The position numbers and the translations under genes were made by a program. The notes beneath the pieces are model-generated. The model ran no database searches, was not told where the DNA came from, and saw only the letters and a list, made by a program, of their open reading frames with translations. Positions 13,149 to 24,265 of a DNA stretch of 64,000 nucleotides are shown here, in pieces. How positions within the stretch are numbered: the first letter of the stretch is position 1; every line of letters starts with the position of its first letter. Source of the stretch: Bacillus kexueae (GTDB taxonomy: Bacteria > Bacillota > Bacilli > Bacillales > Aeribacillaceae); the NCBI RefSeq assembly GCF_022809095.1, contig NZ_JALAZE010000011.1:1-64000 (forward strand), given 5' to 3'.

Positions 13149-14036
13149 TTAACGTTGTTTTCTCCTATCGATATCTCGATGCGTAATATGCGTTTTATAT
13201 TCTGCTTTAAAATGCTTTCCGAAGTATTCTGCTAATGTAACTGAGCGATGTTGTCCCCCCGTACAACCAATCGCAATGACTAACTGACTTTTCCCCTCAC
13301 GTTTATACTGCGGTAACATGAACGTTAATAAATCCGTTGTCTTCTCAATAAACTTAGATGTTTCATTCCACTTGAGGACATAGGATGACACTTCTTCTTC
13401 CAGTCCAGTTTTTGGTCTCATATGATCAATATAGTGCGGATTTGGCAAGAAACGGACATCAAAAACTAAATCCGCGTCAATCGGTATCCCATACTTAAAT
13501 CCAAACGACATAACATGAACGTTAAATGTATGATTTTCATCTTCTGAAAATTGTTTCAGTATTTTCTCTCTCAACTGTCGAGGTTTTAAATTCGATGTAT
13601 CATAAATGATTTGGGCGCGACCTTTTAATTCTTGTAATAACTGCCTTTCAGATTGAATTCCTTCTAACGGGAGTCCTGTCGCTGCAAGTGGATGTGATCG
13701 TCTTGTCTCTTTATAACGAGTCACAAGCACTTGATCATTTGCGTCTAAAAATAAAATCTGCGGAGTTACCCAGTCGAGATTCGTCATCTCATCAAGTGCT
13801 TGGAATAACGAATCAAAGAATTCTCTTCCCCGTAAATCCATCACGAGGGCAACTTTATTCATCTTGTTACCGGACTCTTTTACAAGCTCGATAAATTTAG
13901 GAAGTAAGGTTGGCGGTAAATTATCTACACAAAAGTAGCCTAAATCTTCTAAGCTTTGAATAGCTACCGTCTTTCCAGCTCCGGACATCCCGGTAATGAT
14001 AACCAATTTAATTTCAGATGCATGTACATTTTCCAT
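13149..14036 (-). CDS. rapZ: RNase adapter / nucleotide-binding protein RapZ (YvcJ)
   Basis: P-loop NTPase of the RapZ family; in E. coli it guides GlmZ decay, while the Bacillus protein (YvcJ) hydrolyses nucleotides and influences competence. Walker A GMSGAGKT is near residue 16, with a C-terminal [10 protein letters not shown] motif. The ATG at 14036 lies 10 bases after GGGGGAGG and gives 295 residues, the B. subtilis length. An upstream TTG at 14045 is only one base from the Shine-Dalgarno and is rejected. Within the yvcI-rapZ-yvcK-whiA operon. Confidence 0.95.
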   Translation of the reverse strand: MENVHASEIKLVIITGMSGAGKTVAIQSLEDLGYFCVDNLPPTLLPKFIELVKESGNKMNKVALVMDLRGREFFDSLFQALDEMTNLDWVTPQILFLDANDQVLVTRYKETRRSHPLAATGLPLEGIQSERQLLQELKGRAQIIYDTSNLKPRQLREKILKQFSEDENHTFNVHVMSFGFKYGIPIDADLVFDVRFLPNPHYIDHMRPKTGLEEEVSSYVLKWNETSKFIEKTTDLLTFMLPQYKREGKSQLVIAIGCTGGQHRSVTLAEYFGKHFKAEYKTHITHRDIDRRKQR

Positions 14037-14064
14037 TCGATTCAAGCCTCCCCCACATATTGGC

Positions 14065-14538
14065 TTAAGCTGGCTGAGGATCTAGGCGGTACGAAATGAG
14101 TTCAAACTCTGGTGTATACGTAAAGGTACCGTAAATCGTTCCAGATCCTTTAATCATATAATCGATAATATGATAATCCCCCGGTGCCATCGGAAGTTCA
14201 TGAATATCTTGAACGGAATGCCAAGCTAACGTTCCTTCCTCTGTCTCGGTAACATTTTCCCCGCTAAATTGCTCGGCAAAAAAGGTAAACATCATCCATT
14301 CTTTAATAACTTCATGCCCTTCTTTAATAATGAACGTAAACACGCCTTTAATTTTTGGGCTCGACAGATAAATACCGGTTTCCTCTCTAAATTCACGAAT
14401 AACCGAGTCTTTAATGGACTCTCCTTGCTCCATTTTTCCCCCTGGAGCAGACCACCAATTCCTACGCGGCTTTTGTAACAACAACACTTTTCCGTCCTTT
14501 AATAATACGCAATTCGTAACTCTTTGCAACGATATCAC
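14065..14538 (-). CDS. yvcI: NUDIX hydrolase YvcI
   Basis: Nucleoside-diphosphate-linked pyrophosphohydrolase of unknown physiological substrate. 157 residues. The Nudix box [20 protein letters not shown]-x-TG starts near residue 33. GTG at 14538 aligns with the B. subtilis start (LQRVTNCVL follows), but a TTG at 14529 has a better-spaced GAGGTGA, so the first three residues are uncertain. First gene of its operon. Confidence 0.92.
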   Translation of the reverse strand: MISLQRVTNCVLLKDGKVLLLQKPRRNWWSAPGGKMEQGESIKDSVIREFREETGIYLSSPKIKGVFTFIIKEGHEVIKEWMMFTFFAEQFSGENVTETEEGTLAWHSVQDIHELPMAPGDYHIIDYMIKGSGTIYGTFTYTPEFELISYRLDPQPA

Positions 14539-14613
14539 CTCAAGCGTTTCACATCTATACTCTCAATTTACGCAACGTTTTTCAGTCGTTAAAACGAAAG
14601 TTTTATTCATTTC

Positions 14614-14643
14614 ATTATACTATTAATTAGCACGTTATCACAA
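14614..14643 (-). promoter_or_regulatory. Sigma-A promoter of the yvcI-rapZ-yvcK-whiA-crh operon
   Basis: TTGTGA (14638-14643), an 18-base spacer and a perfect TATAAT (14614-14619) on the minus strand, about 75 bp upstream of the yvcI start. Confidence 0.7.
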
Positions 14644-14689
14644 CGAATCAAATCGTGACAGAATTCTTAAACGTTTACGCTTTTATGTA

Positions 14690-14805
14690 GAAAGATGTAG
14701 ATTTTAATGATGTTGTAAATAAAAGCATTATTGCTTTTACAACTATTTTTAAATGAATATTTACTATTTCGCTCCTGACACTTGCTTTCCGAGGGGAGAA
14801 AGTTG
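14690..14805 (+). repeat. Dispersed repeat family C, diverged copy 1
   Basis: Contains an AGATT... start, ATTGCTTTT, TTTTTAAAT and the family core CGCTCcTGACACTTGCTTTCCGaGGGGAG. The core recurs at 44680-44715 and 54465-54505. It lies in a 777-bp gene-free gap (14539-15315) that holds only this, the family B copy, the yvcI promoter and the trxB terminator. A 72-residue open frame crossing it is taken as chance. Confidence 0.65.
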
Positions 14806-14974
14806 CACCATTATATAAAGTAAAAATCACCATGATTACTAAAGGTTGTTTTCTAAAAGAAGCGGAAAGAGACTTTGCATAGGACATAGGCACTTATAGC
14901 TGAGGTTCATTCACAAGCTCGTCTGCAATGTTTTCACGTTGCCTTTCGCTTTGTTCATTAATTCATGACCGATA

Positions 14975-15159
14975 AGAAAAACGCAAAGCGCAAGTCCTTA
15001 GGCGATGGGCGCTGGAGGACCTGCAAGGAGGCTTCCGTCGCTATAGCAGGGCCGAAGCGACCCGAGCCGATGGCGCTTGGAGCTAGACACCAAAAAAAAA
15101 CGGTAAAGAGAATATTTTAACACTTTATTGCACTTAAACTTTCTGTAACAATAAAAAAA
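14975..15159 (+). repeat. Dispersed repeat family B, copy 1 (fullest)
   Basis: About 185 bp with GCGCAAGTCCTTAGGCGA, GGCGCTGGAGGACCTGC, GCTTGGAGCTAGACACC, an A-run, CGGTAAAGAGAAT, TTTAACACTTTATTG, and finally AAACTTTCTGTAACA-AT-AAAA. Copies recur at 25619, 50332 and 56240. The right edge runs straight into the A-run that is the T-tail of the trxB terminator on the minus strand. Confidence 0.9.
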
Positions 15160-15183
15160 AGCACGGGAAAGGGCACCCGTGCT
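15160..15183 (-). terminator. trxB terminator
   Basis: AGCACGGG and CCCGTGCT form a perfect 8-bp stem with a minus-strand tract of eight T. It lies about 130 bp after the trxB stop. Repeat family B begins immediately beyond the T-tract. Confidence 0.9.
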
Positions 15184-15315
15184 ACCTACGTCTATTTTTT
15201 AAAAGGGGGTCAATTACTACCTCCATAGTAACGAATATATATTTCATGGATGTTACAAGAGAATTAAATGACCGTTACGAATTTGTAAACACCATTCGAC
15301 AATAGCTGTCGATGA

Positions 15316-16272
<957 letters not shown>

Positions 16273-16389
16273 TCACTCCTTCTAGGTAAGCAAAAATTTC
16301 ATTAAAGTTCTTTTTCTATAATCTATCCTATAAAAAAAGAAACATCCTCGCCATTTATTTGCTCAAATTTGTAAGCTATGGACAATGAA

Positions 16390-17820
16390 TTACACATTTT
16401 CGTCATTTATAGACAATAACTCTTCCATTTTCTTGACATACTTCGATAAGGTTTGAACAGATAGTTGGAAAGAATGGGCAATGGAAGTTTTCGTAACGTT
16501 CGCCCCTAATTCCTCTTTTACATATAAGTAATGATAAGCCGCTGCCCATCCCTCTGGATTTTGAAGTTTGAATTCTCGGTTGACCGCAAGAAGAAGGATA
16601 TAAAACCAACCGATGACTTCCTCTTCGTTGCGCTCATTTTGTAATAAATCGGCTACCCGAAATGCAAAAGAGATGGTAGATGTTTGAGACTTACCACCTG
16701 ATAAAACAAATTCAATCGCTTCCTTTTCAATTGGCGTATGAAAAGTACGTGTTGAAATAATTTCTTTCGCATCTTTCCGCTTAGAAGTTGTGTAAATTTC
16801 GTACAGCTGTTTATATAATTCCTTTGAAGAGCTAGATGGTCCCCACGGTTCTGCTCCTGCCTTTTCAGGATTAAACACCAAAACTTTTTCCCAACATTTT
16901 TCCGCTAATTCAATATGACCCGTGTGATAAGCGGAATAGGAAAGCCAATAATAAAAAGTGTCATCTCCTTGAAATCCGGTTCGATAAAGATGGTAAAGCC
17001 ACTTAAACGCCTCATCGTAGTGCCCTACAAGTGAGAATGTGGCCCCTAGTTTGTATCGATGTTCCGCTAAAATCGGGTGGATGTTGGAAAGCTTTCTTAC
17101 TAATTGTTCAACATCTTCATCTTTTCGCTCGTAAAAATAAAAAACAAGTAAGTTGCATAAGGCATGCAAATTACCTGGATTTCGCTCAAGCACAAGAGAT
17201 AAGTAACGACTCGCTTCCTCTACTTCTCCTAGATAAAAGTGAGCAAGAGCTAAATTATTAAAAGCAGACCAAAATTCGGGATATTGATGAATTAACTCTT
17301 GAAGTTCGGAAATTGCTTCTTGAAACTGCCCCTTTTCCAGATAAGATTTTGCAACCTCTTGCTTTACAATTAAATCATCTTGATCGGTAATGGCTTCTTC
17401 TCCTTCAATCGCTAACATTTCAAGAAGTTCATCATTCTCGTCTTGAAACTCCCCCTCTTCATCTTCTTGCTCATACGTCAACGCATATTTGTACGCCTCT
17501 TGAAACAATCCTAAATGAGCGTAATTATTCGCTATAAAGTAGTAACCAGCGACAAAATGAGGGTTAATTTCATCTAAAATGTATTGTAAAAGCTTATTTG
17601 ATTTTTCATATTCTGAAAGCTCTGTGTAGGTCATGGCTAACTGCAATAGAACGTCCTCGTCACGATTATTTAAATGTAGTGCTCTTTCAAACATCTTGAC
17701 GGCTACACTTAAATTTCGTTCCCTATATGCCTTAAGCCCTCTTTCATAAAAATAATGGCTATCCTGCAAAAATGGGACAACCTTTGATTGTTCGTGTCGA
17801 TTCTCAATTTGATTTCGCAC
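16390..17820 (-). CDS. yvcD: TPR-repeat protein (YvcD-like)
   Basis: Tetratricopeptide-repeat protein, cytoplasmic, probably a scaffold; no known enzyme activity. The repeats run from about residue 25 to 320 (for example YFYERGLKAYRERNLSVAVKMF, AFNNLALAHFYLGEVEEA). A C-terminal HTH-like segment (FQLSVQTLSKYVKKMEELL) ends the protein. GTG at 17820 is preferred because GGAGG ends six bases before it. An ATG at 17826 abuts the Shine-Dalgarno, and the longest reading would begin inside the promoter. Next to trxB as in B. subtilis. Confidence 0.85.
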   Translation of the reverse strand: MRNQIENRHEQSKVVPFLQDSHYFYERGLKAYRERNLSVAVKMFERALHLNNRDEDVLLQLAMTYTELSEYEKSNKLLQYILDEINPHFVAGYYFIANNYAHLGLFQEAYKYALTYEQEDEEGEFQDENDELLEMLAIEGEEAITDQDDLIVKQEVAKSYLEKGQFQEAISELQELIHQYPEFWSAFNNLALAHFYLGEVEEASRYLSLVLERNPGNLHALCNLLVFYFYERKDEDVEQLVRKLSNIHPILAEHRYKLGATFSLVGHYDEAFKWLYHLYRTGFQGDDTFYYWLSYSAYHTGHIELAEKCWEKVLVFNPEKAGAEPWGPSSSSKELYKQLYEIYTTSKRKDAKEIISTRTFHTPIEKEAIEFVLSGGKSQTSTISFAFRVADLLQNERNEEEVIGWFYILLLAVNREFKLQNPEGWAAAYHYLYVKEELGANVTKTSIAHSFQLSVQTLSKYVKKMEELLSINDENV

Positions 17821-17855
17821 TAACATCCTCCATTTCACTTCATTTGCCGAAGGAT

Positions 17856-17864
17856 AGTATAACA
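17856..17864 (-). promoter_or_regulatory. Extended -10 promoter of the yvcD-like gene
   Basis: TG-T-TATACT on the minus strand (TATACT at 17856-17861). No good -35 hexamer is visible, consistent with an extended -10 promoter. It places the transcript start just before the Shine-Dalgarno at 17827-17831. Confidence 0.6.
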
Positions 17865-17951
17865 CATATTAAACGTTGAGCATACGTAAAATTCAGGAAC
17901 CATTTCCCCAAAGATTCGTCTCAATCTTAAAGACTGTTTTCGTCATCATTT

Positions 17952-18145
17952 TTGTTATGAACTAATTGCATCCTTATAACTAAAATGTGGGGAGGCATTT
18001 ATTACGACCATAAACCTTGCCCCAACACACCTTACATCATTACGTCACCCTTTCGGCCACTGTACCTCTCTTATTACTCTTCAAATTCTACCGCGTTATA
18101 AAGACCTAAAAATTTGAACGAACGCAGAAAAATGCGTTCTTTTTT
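17952..18145 (+). ncRNA. Candidate small RNA or leader RNA with its own promoter and terminator
   Basis: A strong sigma-A promoter TTGTTA (17952-17957), 17 bases, TATAAC (17975-17980) predicts a start near 17987. A terminator hairpin GAACGCA/TGCGTTC with six T lies at 18120-18145. The roughly 160-nt product begins with a Shine-Dalgarno-like TGGGGAGG, but no ATG, GTG or TTG follows at proper spacing with a lasting frame. The terminator ends 54 bp before the DUF2225 gene, so this may be an attenuated leader. Otherwise 17880-18199 is featureless. Confidence 0.5.
18120..18145 (+). terminator. Terminator upstream of the DUF2225 gene
   Basis: GAACGCA (18120-18126), six-base loop, TGCGTTC (18133-18139), then TTTTTT. 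It is correctly oriented to stop transcripts entering the gene at 18200. Confidence 0.85.
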
Positions 18146-18199
18146 AATACACTTTTTCTTGATTTCGTAATAAAATGTAGTAAGGAAGGAGGAAGTCGA

Positions 18200-18871
18200 A
18201 TGTACTATAAAGTAGGACTAGCGTGTTTATATTGTCATCAAGATTTTCAATCAACAAAAGTATTAAGTCATAAAGCTAAAATGAAGAAGATGGATAGCGA
18301 TTTTTGTATCCACTATGAGAAAGAAAACCCAATGTTTTATGACATATACGTTTGTCCACATTGCGGTTACGCCTTCCATAAATCATTCCGTAAACTGGTT
18401 GAACCATATCGCTCTCTCGTCGAAGAGAACTACATTCAAAAAATGAAAACGGTCCCTAACCTATGCGGAAACCGGACGTTTGAAGAAGCTTTAAAAGCAT
18501 ATAAACTAGCATTATTAACCGCGCAAATATCGCGCGAACGGAAAATTGTCCTCGGCCATCTATGTTTAAATATTGCTTGGCTATACCGAATAAATGGACA
18601 AGAAAGTGAAGAGAAGAAGTTTTTACAGCATGCCGTAAACGATTTCCATTATGTCCTTTCCAATGAACGATTAGACACTCAAGATATTGAAGAAGACAAG
18701 CTTATCTATTTAATCGCAGACCTCAACTCACGACTTGATCATTATCAAGTCGCTAGAAAGTGGTTTAGCTATTTAATAACAGATCGAAACGTTTCTAAAA
18801 AATATCGAAACTACGCTTTAACAAGATGGCATGAATATAAAGACACATTAGGAGAAGCTGAATCCATCTAA
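18200..18871 (+). CDS. DUF2225 protein, zinc-ribbon plus helical repeats
   Basis: 223 residues, function unknown. Two CxxC pairs are visible: CLYC near residue 9 and CPHCGYAFH near residue 53. They could bind zinc, as is typical of DUF2225. The rest is helical and TPR-like (FEEALKAYKLALLTAQ, LGHLCLNIAWLYRINGQESEEKKFLQHAV). Shine-Dalgarno GGAGG is six bases before ATG. It is a lone plus-strand gene between yvcD and the his operon. No strong promoter of its own is visible past the terminator at 18145, so readthrough may feed it. Confidence 0.85.
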   Translation: MYYKVGLACLYCHQDFQSTKVLSHKAKMKKMDSDFCIHYEKENPMFYDIYVCPHCGYAFHKSFRKLVEPYRSLVEENYIQKMKTVPNLCGNRTFEEALKAYKLALLTAQISRERKIVLGHLCLNIAWLYRINGQESEEKKFLQHAVNDFHYVLSNERLDTQDIEEDKLIYLIADLNSRLDHYQVARKWFSYLITDRNVSKKYRNYALTRWHEYKDTLGEAESI

Positions 18872-18902
18872 ACATGATTTGCAGGTAACTTTTAACGACG
18901 GA

Positions 18903-18926
18903 GGCTTTTTTTCGCTAAGCCTCCAT
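18903..18926 (+). terminator. Terminator after the DUF2225 gene
   Basis: GGAGGC and GCCTCC flank a T-rich loop about 30 bp after the stop codon, then ATCCCCTTTT. The tail is imperfect, so strength is uncertain. Confidence 0.6.
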
Positions 18927-18969
18927 CCCCTTTTGCACATACAACTTCATTTCCACTCATTTCTACCAC

Positions 18970-19004
18970 AAAAAAACTGCACAACCCTCAAGTGGTGTAC
19001 AGTT
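18970..19004 (-). terminator. Histidine operon terminator
   Basis: On the minus strand AACTG-AC-ACC pairs with GGT-GT-CAGTT as an interrupted stem followed by seven T (A-run 18970-18976 on plus). The hairpin starts within the hisI stop codon. Confidence 0.85.
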
Positions 19005-19647
19005 ACTCTTCCTTTTTAATTGACTTACGATGTCTTTCTTCAAGCACTTTGAATACTTCATCTAACGGAAGTTTTTGTTCTCTTAAAAGAACCATTAAAT
19101 GAAATATCAAATCAGCCGCTTCCCATTTTAGTTCTTCTTTATCTCGATTTTTAGCTGCGATGATTACTTCGCTTGCTTCTTCACCGACTTTCTTCAAAAT
19201 CTTGTCGATCCCATGTTCAAATAAGTATGTCGCATACGATTCTTTTGGACGTTGCGCTTCTCGATCGGCAATAATTTTTTCTAGCTCGTTTAAGATTTCA
19301 TATCGATTTGGAGATGGCGTGGTAAAAGAGTCCTCAAGTGTGCGATGAAAGCAAGAATATTCCCCTGTATGACATGCCGGTCCATTCGGTTCAACGAGAA
19401 CGATGAGCGCATCTTGATCGCAATCGTAGCGAATTTCAACCACCTTCTGTATGTTTCCAGACGTTTCCCCTTTATGCCAAAGTCGTTGCCGAGAGCGGCT
19501 AAAAAACCACGTTTCTTTTGTTTCAATCGTCTTTTGTAACGATTCCTTATTCATATAAGCAACCGTCAACACTTCTTTACTTTGAACATCTTGCACAACG
19601 GAAACGATGAATCCATTTTGGTCAAATTTTAATTGTTCAATATTCAT
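19003..19647 (-). CDS. hisI: Bifunctional phosphoribosyl-AMP cyclohydrolase / phosphoribosyl-ATP pyrophosphatase
   Basis: Catalyses histidine steps 2 and 3. 214 residues, a HisIE fusion. The N-terminal cyclohydrolase domain (1-115) has [16 protein letters not shown], the metal-binding YDCDQDA and [11 protein letters not shown]. The C-terminal MazG-like pyrophosphatase (about 120-210) has [16 protein letters not shown]. It overlaps hisF by 4 bp and is the last his gene. Confidence 0.97.
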   Translation of the reverse strand: MNIEQLKFDQNGFIVSVVQDVQSKEVLTVAYMNKESLQKTIETKETWFFSRSRQRLWHKGETSGNIQKVVEIRYDCDQDALIVLVEPNGPACHTGEYSCFHRTLEDSFTTPSPNRYEILNELEKIIADREAQRPKESYATYLFEHGIDKILKKVGEEASEVIIAAKNRDKEELKWEAADLIFHLMVLLREQKLPLDEVFKVLEERHRKSIKKEE

Positions 19648-20402
19648 CTGATCGGTATCCCCTTTTGTTTTAAAAACTCTTTTACTTCTTTAACTGACGT
19701 TTCTTTGTAATGGAAGATTGAAGCTGCTAAAGCAGCGTCGGCTTTTCCAATAGTATAGGCATCTAAAAAGTGCCTTGCACTTCCTGCTCCTCCGGATGCG
19801 ATAACGGGTACAGTAACCGATTCACTGACCAATTTCGTTAACCGAAGGTCAAAACCACTTTTTCCTCCATCTGCATCCATACTCGTTAAAAGAATTTCCC
19901 CTGCTCCTTTGCTGACCGCTTCTTTCGCCCAGCTAACGACGTCCCTGTTCGTTTTATTTCGACCTCCATGTGTGTATACATAAAATGTGTCATCATTCGG
20001 ATCGTACTTGGCATCGATTGCTACGACGATACATTGAGAACCAAAAAATGTAGCACCTTCCGTAATTAACGATGGGTTCAAAACCGCTGCCGTATTAATA
20101 GAAACCTTATCAGCTCCGGCACGCAAAATGGATTTCATGTCTTCTAATGAGTTGATACCGCCACCAACGGTGAACGGAATAGCCAACGTAGCAGCTACTT
20201 GTTTCACCACTTCCTTCATCGTTTTACGCCCTTCATGAGAAGCGGAAATATCTAAAAAAACGAGCTCATCAGCTCCTTGCTCGTCATAAAAACGAGCGAG
20301 TTCTACTGGATCCCCCGCATCCTTTAGTGACACAAATTGCACACCTTTTACGACACGCCCATCTTTTACGTCCAAACAAGGAATAATTCTCTTTGTGATC
20401 AT
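19644..20402 (-). CDS. hisF: Imidazole glycerol phosphate synthase, cyclase subunit
   Basis: TIM-barrel subunit that uses ammonia from HisH to make imidazole glycerol phosphate and AICAR. 252 residues. Catalytic D11 ([14 protein letters not shown]) and D130 (VVAIDAK) are present, with phosphate loops FTVGGGINS and VIASGGAG. It overlaps hisA and hisI by 4 bp each. Confidence 0.98.
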   Translation of the reverse strand: MITKRIIPCLDVKDGRVVKGVQFVSLKDAGDPVELARFYDEQGADELVFLDISASHEGRKTMKEVVKQVAATLAIPFTVGGGINSLEDMKSILRAGADKVSINTAAVLNPSLITEGATFFGSQCIVVAIDAKYDPNDDTFYVYTHGGRNKTNRDVVSWAKEAVSKGAGEILLTSMDADGGKSGFDLRLTKLVSESVTVPVIASGGAGSARHFLDAYTIGKADAALAASIFHYKETSVKEVKEFLKQKGIPIR

Positions 20403-21133
20403 CGTTGTGTCACCTCGACCATCGCCTCTTTTAACTGTACCTTCTTAGTGTAAAGAGCTTTTCCAACAATCGCTCCACACACTCCCTCTGTTTCTAACAA
20501 ACTAAGCTTCTTTAAATCTCCAACAGAAGCTACACCTCCTGAGGCAATAACGTTCGCATTCGTTTCTTGAGCTAGTCGTAAAGTAGCCTCTACATTCGGC
20601 CCGGACAACATACCGTCTGTAGCAATATCCGTAAAAATAAAGGTTTTTGCTCCTTTTTCTACTAATGCTTTAGCTAAATCAACCGCCTTTTGTTCAGAAG
20701 TTTGAAGCCACCCTTCAATTGAAACGTAGCCATCCTTTGCATCAATTCCGATGGCGATTTTTTCACCGTATTTTCGTAGCATCGCTTCGACAAAAGGTCG
20801 ATTCGAAATAGCAGCACTTCCGAGAATCACGCGGTCTACCCCGTTTTGAAAGTAGTCCTCCACATCCTGCTCTGTTCTTATCCCTCCGCCAACTTGGACG
20901 TTTACAGCGAGCTCTTTTGCAATACGAATGACGTGTTCATGATTTACTCTTTTTCCTTCTTTCGCTCCATCTAAATCCACTAGGTGAATCCAGTCCGCTC
21001 CTTCATCAACAAATCGTTTTGCCATCTCAAACGGAGAGTCTCCATACACCGTTCCTTGCTCATAGTCCCCTTGAATTAGTCGAACACATTTGCCATTTAA
21101 AATATCGATGGCTGGGTAAATCGTAAATCCCAT
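20399..21133 (-). CDS. hisA: ProFAR isomerase (HisA)
   Basis: Amadori-type isomerisation of ProFAR to PRFAR. 244 residues, a half-barrel repeat protein paralogous to HisF. The N-terminal [14 protein letters not shown] carries the general base D10. Phosphate loops VQVGGGIRT and [12 protein letters not shown] are visible. It follows hisH after one base and overlaps hisF by 4 bp. Confidence 0.97.
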   Translation of the reverse strand: MGFTIYPAIDILNGKCVRLIQGDYEQGTVYGDSPFEMAKRFVDEGADWIHLVDLDGAKEGKRVNHEHVIRIAKELAVNVQVGGGIRTEQDVEDYFQNGVDRVILGSAAISNRPFVEAMLRKYGEKIAIGIDAKDGYVSIEGWLQTSEQKAVDLAKALVEKGAKTFIFTDIATDGMLSGPNVEATLRLAQETNANVIASGGVASVGDLKKLSLLETEGVCGAIVGKALYTKKVQLKEAMVEVTQR

Positions 21134-21134
21134 G

Positions 21135-21749
21135 CTAATGTCCCCCTTCTACTAATGAAACGAAATTACGCAAGATTGCCATCCCGAGTTTGCTGCTTTT
21201 TTCCGGATGAAATTGAGTTCCAAAAACGTTTCCTTTCCCTACCACTGCAGGTACTTGTACACCATATTGAGCACTCGCTAATACGACTGTCGAGTCAGTT
21301 GGCTTTGCATAGTACGAATGCACAAAATATACATAGCCCTCTTCAACATCCTTTAGAAGAGGATGAGGAGAATGATAGGATAATTGATTCCAGCCCATAT
21401 GCGGAACTTTTAACGTTGAGTTAGGAATCCGTTCAATCTTTCCACCTATCAGCCCAAGTCCTTTAGAAAGCCCGTTTTCTACACTCTCTTCGAATAAAAG
21501 CTGCATACCAAGACAAATACCTAAAAGCGATTTCCCATTCTCTACTCCTTCCTGTAGAAAAGACGAAAGCTCTTGTTCATTTAAGAGTTGCATCGCATCG
21601 TTAAAAGAACCTACCCCTGGAAGAATATAAGCACTCGCTCGTTTCAATTCCTCTCTATTACCCGATACAAAATAAGAAACTTGAAGTCTTTCTAAAGCTT
21701 TGCTGACGCTAAATAAATTCCCCATTCCATAATCGATAATTCCAATCAC
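21135..21749 (-). CDS. hisH: Imidazole glycerol phosphate synthase, glutaminase subunit
   Basis: Class I glutamine amidotransferase supplying ammonia to HisF. The GTG at 21749, ten bases after AAAGGA, starts the family-typical [15 protein letters not shown] and gives 204 residues. A longer frame would overlap hisB by 47 bp and is not supported. Nucleophile C79 lies in [13 protein letters not shown]; the His-Glu pair is in GTQFHPEKS. It is one base from the hisB stop. Confidence 0.94.
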   Translation of the reverse strand: MIGIIDYGMGNLFSVSKALERLQVSYFVSGNREELKRASAYILPGVGSFNDAMQLLNEQELSSFLQEGVENGKSLLGICLGMQLLFEESVENGLSKGLGLIGGKIERIPNSTLKVPHMGWNQLSYHSPHPLLKDVEEGYVYFVHSYYAKPTDSTVVLASAQYGVQVPAVVGKGNVFGTQFHPEKSSKLGMAILRNFVSLVEGGH

Positions 21750-21750
21750 G

Positions 21751-22344
21751 TTATAACATTCCTTTCGTTGAGGGAACTCCGTTAATTCTCGGATCAATCA
21801 TTGTTGCTTCATCAAGCGCACGCCCTAACGCTTTAAACACCGCTTCAATAATATGGTGTGTATTTCGACCGTAATGAATGATGACGTGTAAATTCATTCT
21901 CGCTTCGAGCGCAAGCTTCCACAAAAATTCATGTACTAGCTCCGTATCAAACGTCCCAACTGTTTGAGAAGGAAGCTCGCCACGCAATTCGAAATGTGGA
22001 CGATTACTTAAATCAATCACAACTTGAGCCATCGCTTCATCCATGGGTACAAACGCATTGCCGTATCGCTTTATGCCCTTTTTATCTCCCAACGCTTCCT
22101 TTAACGCTTGCCCTAGGCAAATGCCAATGTCTTCTGTTGTATGGTGATCATCAATTTCAATATCCCCTTTCGCTTGAATAGAAAGGTTAAATTGTCCGTG
22201 CTTTGTGAACAAGTCCAGCATATGAGATAAAAACGGAACTCCTGTATTTAAGTCAGATACTCCTTCCCCATCGATTGAAAAGGCTAGCTGAATATCCGTT
22301 TCATTCGTTGTACGACTTATAGTTGATTGACGTTCCAATATCAT
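21751..22344 (-). CDS. hisB: Imidazoleglycerol-phosphate dehydratase
   Basis: Mn-dependent dehydratase producing imidazole acetol phosphate. 197 residues, the monofunctional form. The two duplicated metal motifs are visible: [17 protein letters not shown] near residue 65 and [25 protein letters not shown] near residue 155. In order between hisD and hisH. Confidence 0.97.
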   Translation of the reverse strand: MILERQSTISRTTNETDIQLAFSIDGEGVSDLNTGVPFLSHMLDLFTKHGQFNLSIQAKGDIEIDDHHTTEDIGICLGQALKEALGDKKGIKRYGNAFVPMDEAMAQVVIDLSNRPHFELRGELPSQTVGTFDTELVHEFLWKLALEARMNLHVIIHYGRNTHHIIEAVFKALGRALDEATMIDPRINGVPSTKGML

Positions 22345-22351
22345 ACACTCC

Positions 22352-23623
22352 TTACGTTAATCGTGATTCTATTGCTCGCGCATGAGCTTCTAATCCTTCA
22401 TAGCGTGCGAATTTCGCAATTTTTTCTGCATGTTTCATGAAGGCTCTTTCACTATATTGAATGATGCTCGATTTTTTCACGAAATCATCCACAGTTAATG
22501 GACTTGAAAATCGCGCTGTACCATTTGTCGGCAACACATGATTCGGCCCTGCAAAATAATCTCCCACAGGCTCCGAACTATATCGACCTAAGAAAATCGC
22601 TCCCGCGTGCTTAATCAGTCGTAACGTTTCCAATGGCTCTTTCGTTACTACCTCTAAATGTTCAGGAGCTAAATGATTGACAAGCTCAACAGCTTTGTCG
22701 AGTGATGGAAGAACGTAAATTTTCCCAAATTCTCGAATAGACGCCTCCGCAATCTCTCTACGAGGCAACGTTTGAAGCTGCCGTTCAATTTCCTCTTTCA
22801 CTTGCTCTGCTACGACATCACTTGTCGTCACTAAAATGCTTGTCGCCAAAGCATCATGCTCTGCTTGCGATAATAAGTCAGCTGCTATTTCTTTCGGAAA
22901 CGCCGTTTCATCAGCTAGGACAACAATTTCACTTGGTCCAGCGATCATATCAATGTCCACTATCCCGTATACGAATCGTTTCGCTAACGCCACATATATA
23001 TTTCCAGGACCAACGATTTTATCTACAGGGGCAATGGTTTCCGTCCCAAATGCTAAAGCTCCAATCGCTTGTGCCCCGCCAACTTTGTAAATTTCAGCAA
23101 CCCCAGCTTCATTTGCAGCGACAAGAACACTAGCCGGAATTTTCCCATCACGATTTGGAGGTGTCGTTAACACAATCCGTTCCACCCCAGCAACTCTTGC
23201 TGGCATAACATTCATTATGACGGATGAAGGATACGCAGCCGTTCCCCCTGGTACGTAAACACCGACCGAATCGAGTGGTGTCACTTTTTGACCAAGCATC
23301 GCCCCCTCCTTGTCATAATAAAACCAAGATTCGCTTTTTTGCTTCGCATGAAAGTCATAAATGTTTGAAGCTGCCTCTTGAATAATCGAAATAAATTCCT
23401 CATCCACTTCTTTATAGGCATCGCGTATCTCAGCTTCGGTTACTTTCATGGACGCAAGGCGGACACCATCAAATTGATTCGTATAAGATAAGACGGCTTC
23501 ATCACCTTGCATTTGAACTTCTCGCAAAATCTCTTTTACGACTTCTTGTTGAGCTTGTGTACCAGAATCAACACTTCGCTTTAGCGAAATCTTTTCCATA
23601 TTCAAGTCGTTGATGATTTCCAT
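22352..23623 (-). CDS. hisD: Histidinol dehydrogenase
   Basis: Zinc enzyme for the two final NAD-dependent oxidations of L-histidinol. 423 residues. The signature region [19 protein letters not shown], zinc-ligand [10 protein letters not shown] and C-terminal [16 protein letters not shown] are intact. Spaced 7 bp from hisB and 12 bp from hisG. Confidence 0.98.
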   Translation of the reverse strand: MEIINDLNMEKISLKRSVDSGTQAQQEVVKEILREVQMQGDEAVLSYTNQFDGVRLASMKVTEAEIRDAYKEVDEEFISIIQEAASNIYDFHAKQKSESWFYYDKEGAMLGQKVTPLDSVGVYVPGGTAAYPSSVIMNVMPARVAGVERIVLTTPPNRDGKIPASVLVAANEAGVAEIYKVGGAQAIGALAFGTETIAPVDKIVGPGNIYVALAKRFVYGIVDIDMIAGPSEIVVLADETAFPKEIAADLLSQAEHDALATSILVTTSDVVAEQVKEEIERQLQTLPRREIAEASIREFGKIYVLPSLDKAVELVNHLAPEHLEVVTKEPLETLRLIKHAGAIFLGRYSSEPVGDYFAGPNHVLPTNGTARFSSPLTVDDFVKKSSIIQYSERAFMKHAEKIAKFARYEGLEAHARAIESRLT

Positions 23624-23635
23624 TTCGCTCCCCCT

Positions 23636-24265
23636 CTACTCTCCGACAACGCTTTTTAATCGTTCGACCATTTCATCGATTTCTCGATCTTTAAGTCGAT
23701 AGCTCACAGGATTCACAATAAAGCGAGACGTAATATTTGCAATGTGCTCAAGCTCAACTAGACCATTTTCTGCTAAAGTTCTTCCCGTGGAGACGATATC
23801 GACAATTCGTTCAGCAAGTCCGATTAATGGGGCTAATTCGATTGAGCCATTTAAACGAATAATTTCCACTTGTTCTCCTTGTTCGCGAAAATATTTGGAA
23901 GCGACATTCGGGTATTTTGTCGCGACTTTTGGCGCCACATCTTTAATTACCCCATCAGGCAGGCCCGCTACCGCTAAGTGACAGGGACTAATTTTTAAAT
24001 CCAGTACTTCATACACATCCCGTTCTTCTTCTAATAGGACATCTTTTCCGGCAATGCCTACATCCGCTACACCATGTTCTACATAGGTAGACACATCCAT
24101 CGGCTTTGCCAAGATGAAACGAAATCCTTCCTCTGGGATATCGAAAATGAGCTTTCTTGAATCTTGAAACTCACCAGGTAGTTGGTATCCTGCTTTTCTC
24201 AACAGTTGGACTGCTTCATCAAAAATTCTTCCTTTTGGCATCGCTACAGTAAGTATTTGACTCAT
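23636..24265 (-). CDS. hisG: ATP phosphoribosyltransferase, short form
   Basis: First committed step of histidine synthesis. 209 residues with no C-terminal regulatory domain, so it is the short HisG that needs His[12 protein letters not shown], the bipartite periplasmic-binding-like fold and the PRPP loop [16 protein letters not shown] are visible. It overlaps the hisZ stop by 4 bp, matching their function as one complex. Likely inhibited by histidine through HisZ. Confidence 0.97.
   Translation of the reverse strand: MSQILTVAMPKGRIFDEAVQLLRKAGYQLPGEFQDSRKLIFDIPEEGFRFILAKPMDVSTYVEHGVADVGIAGKDVLLEEERDVYEVLDLKISPCHLAVAGLPDGVIKDVAPKVATKYPNVASKYFREQGEQVEIIRLNGSIELAPLIGLAERIVDIVSTGRTLAENGLVELEHIANITSRFIVNPVSYRLKDREIDEMVERLKSVVGE

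Noticed and set aside
14675-14893. 72-residue minus-strand ORF
   Set aside because: Runs through a diverged family C repeat and lacks a ribosome binding site.
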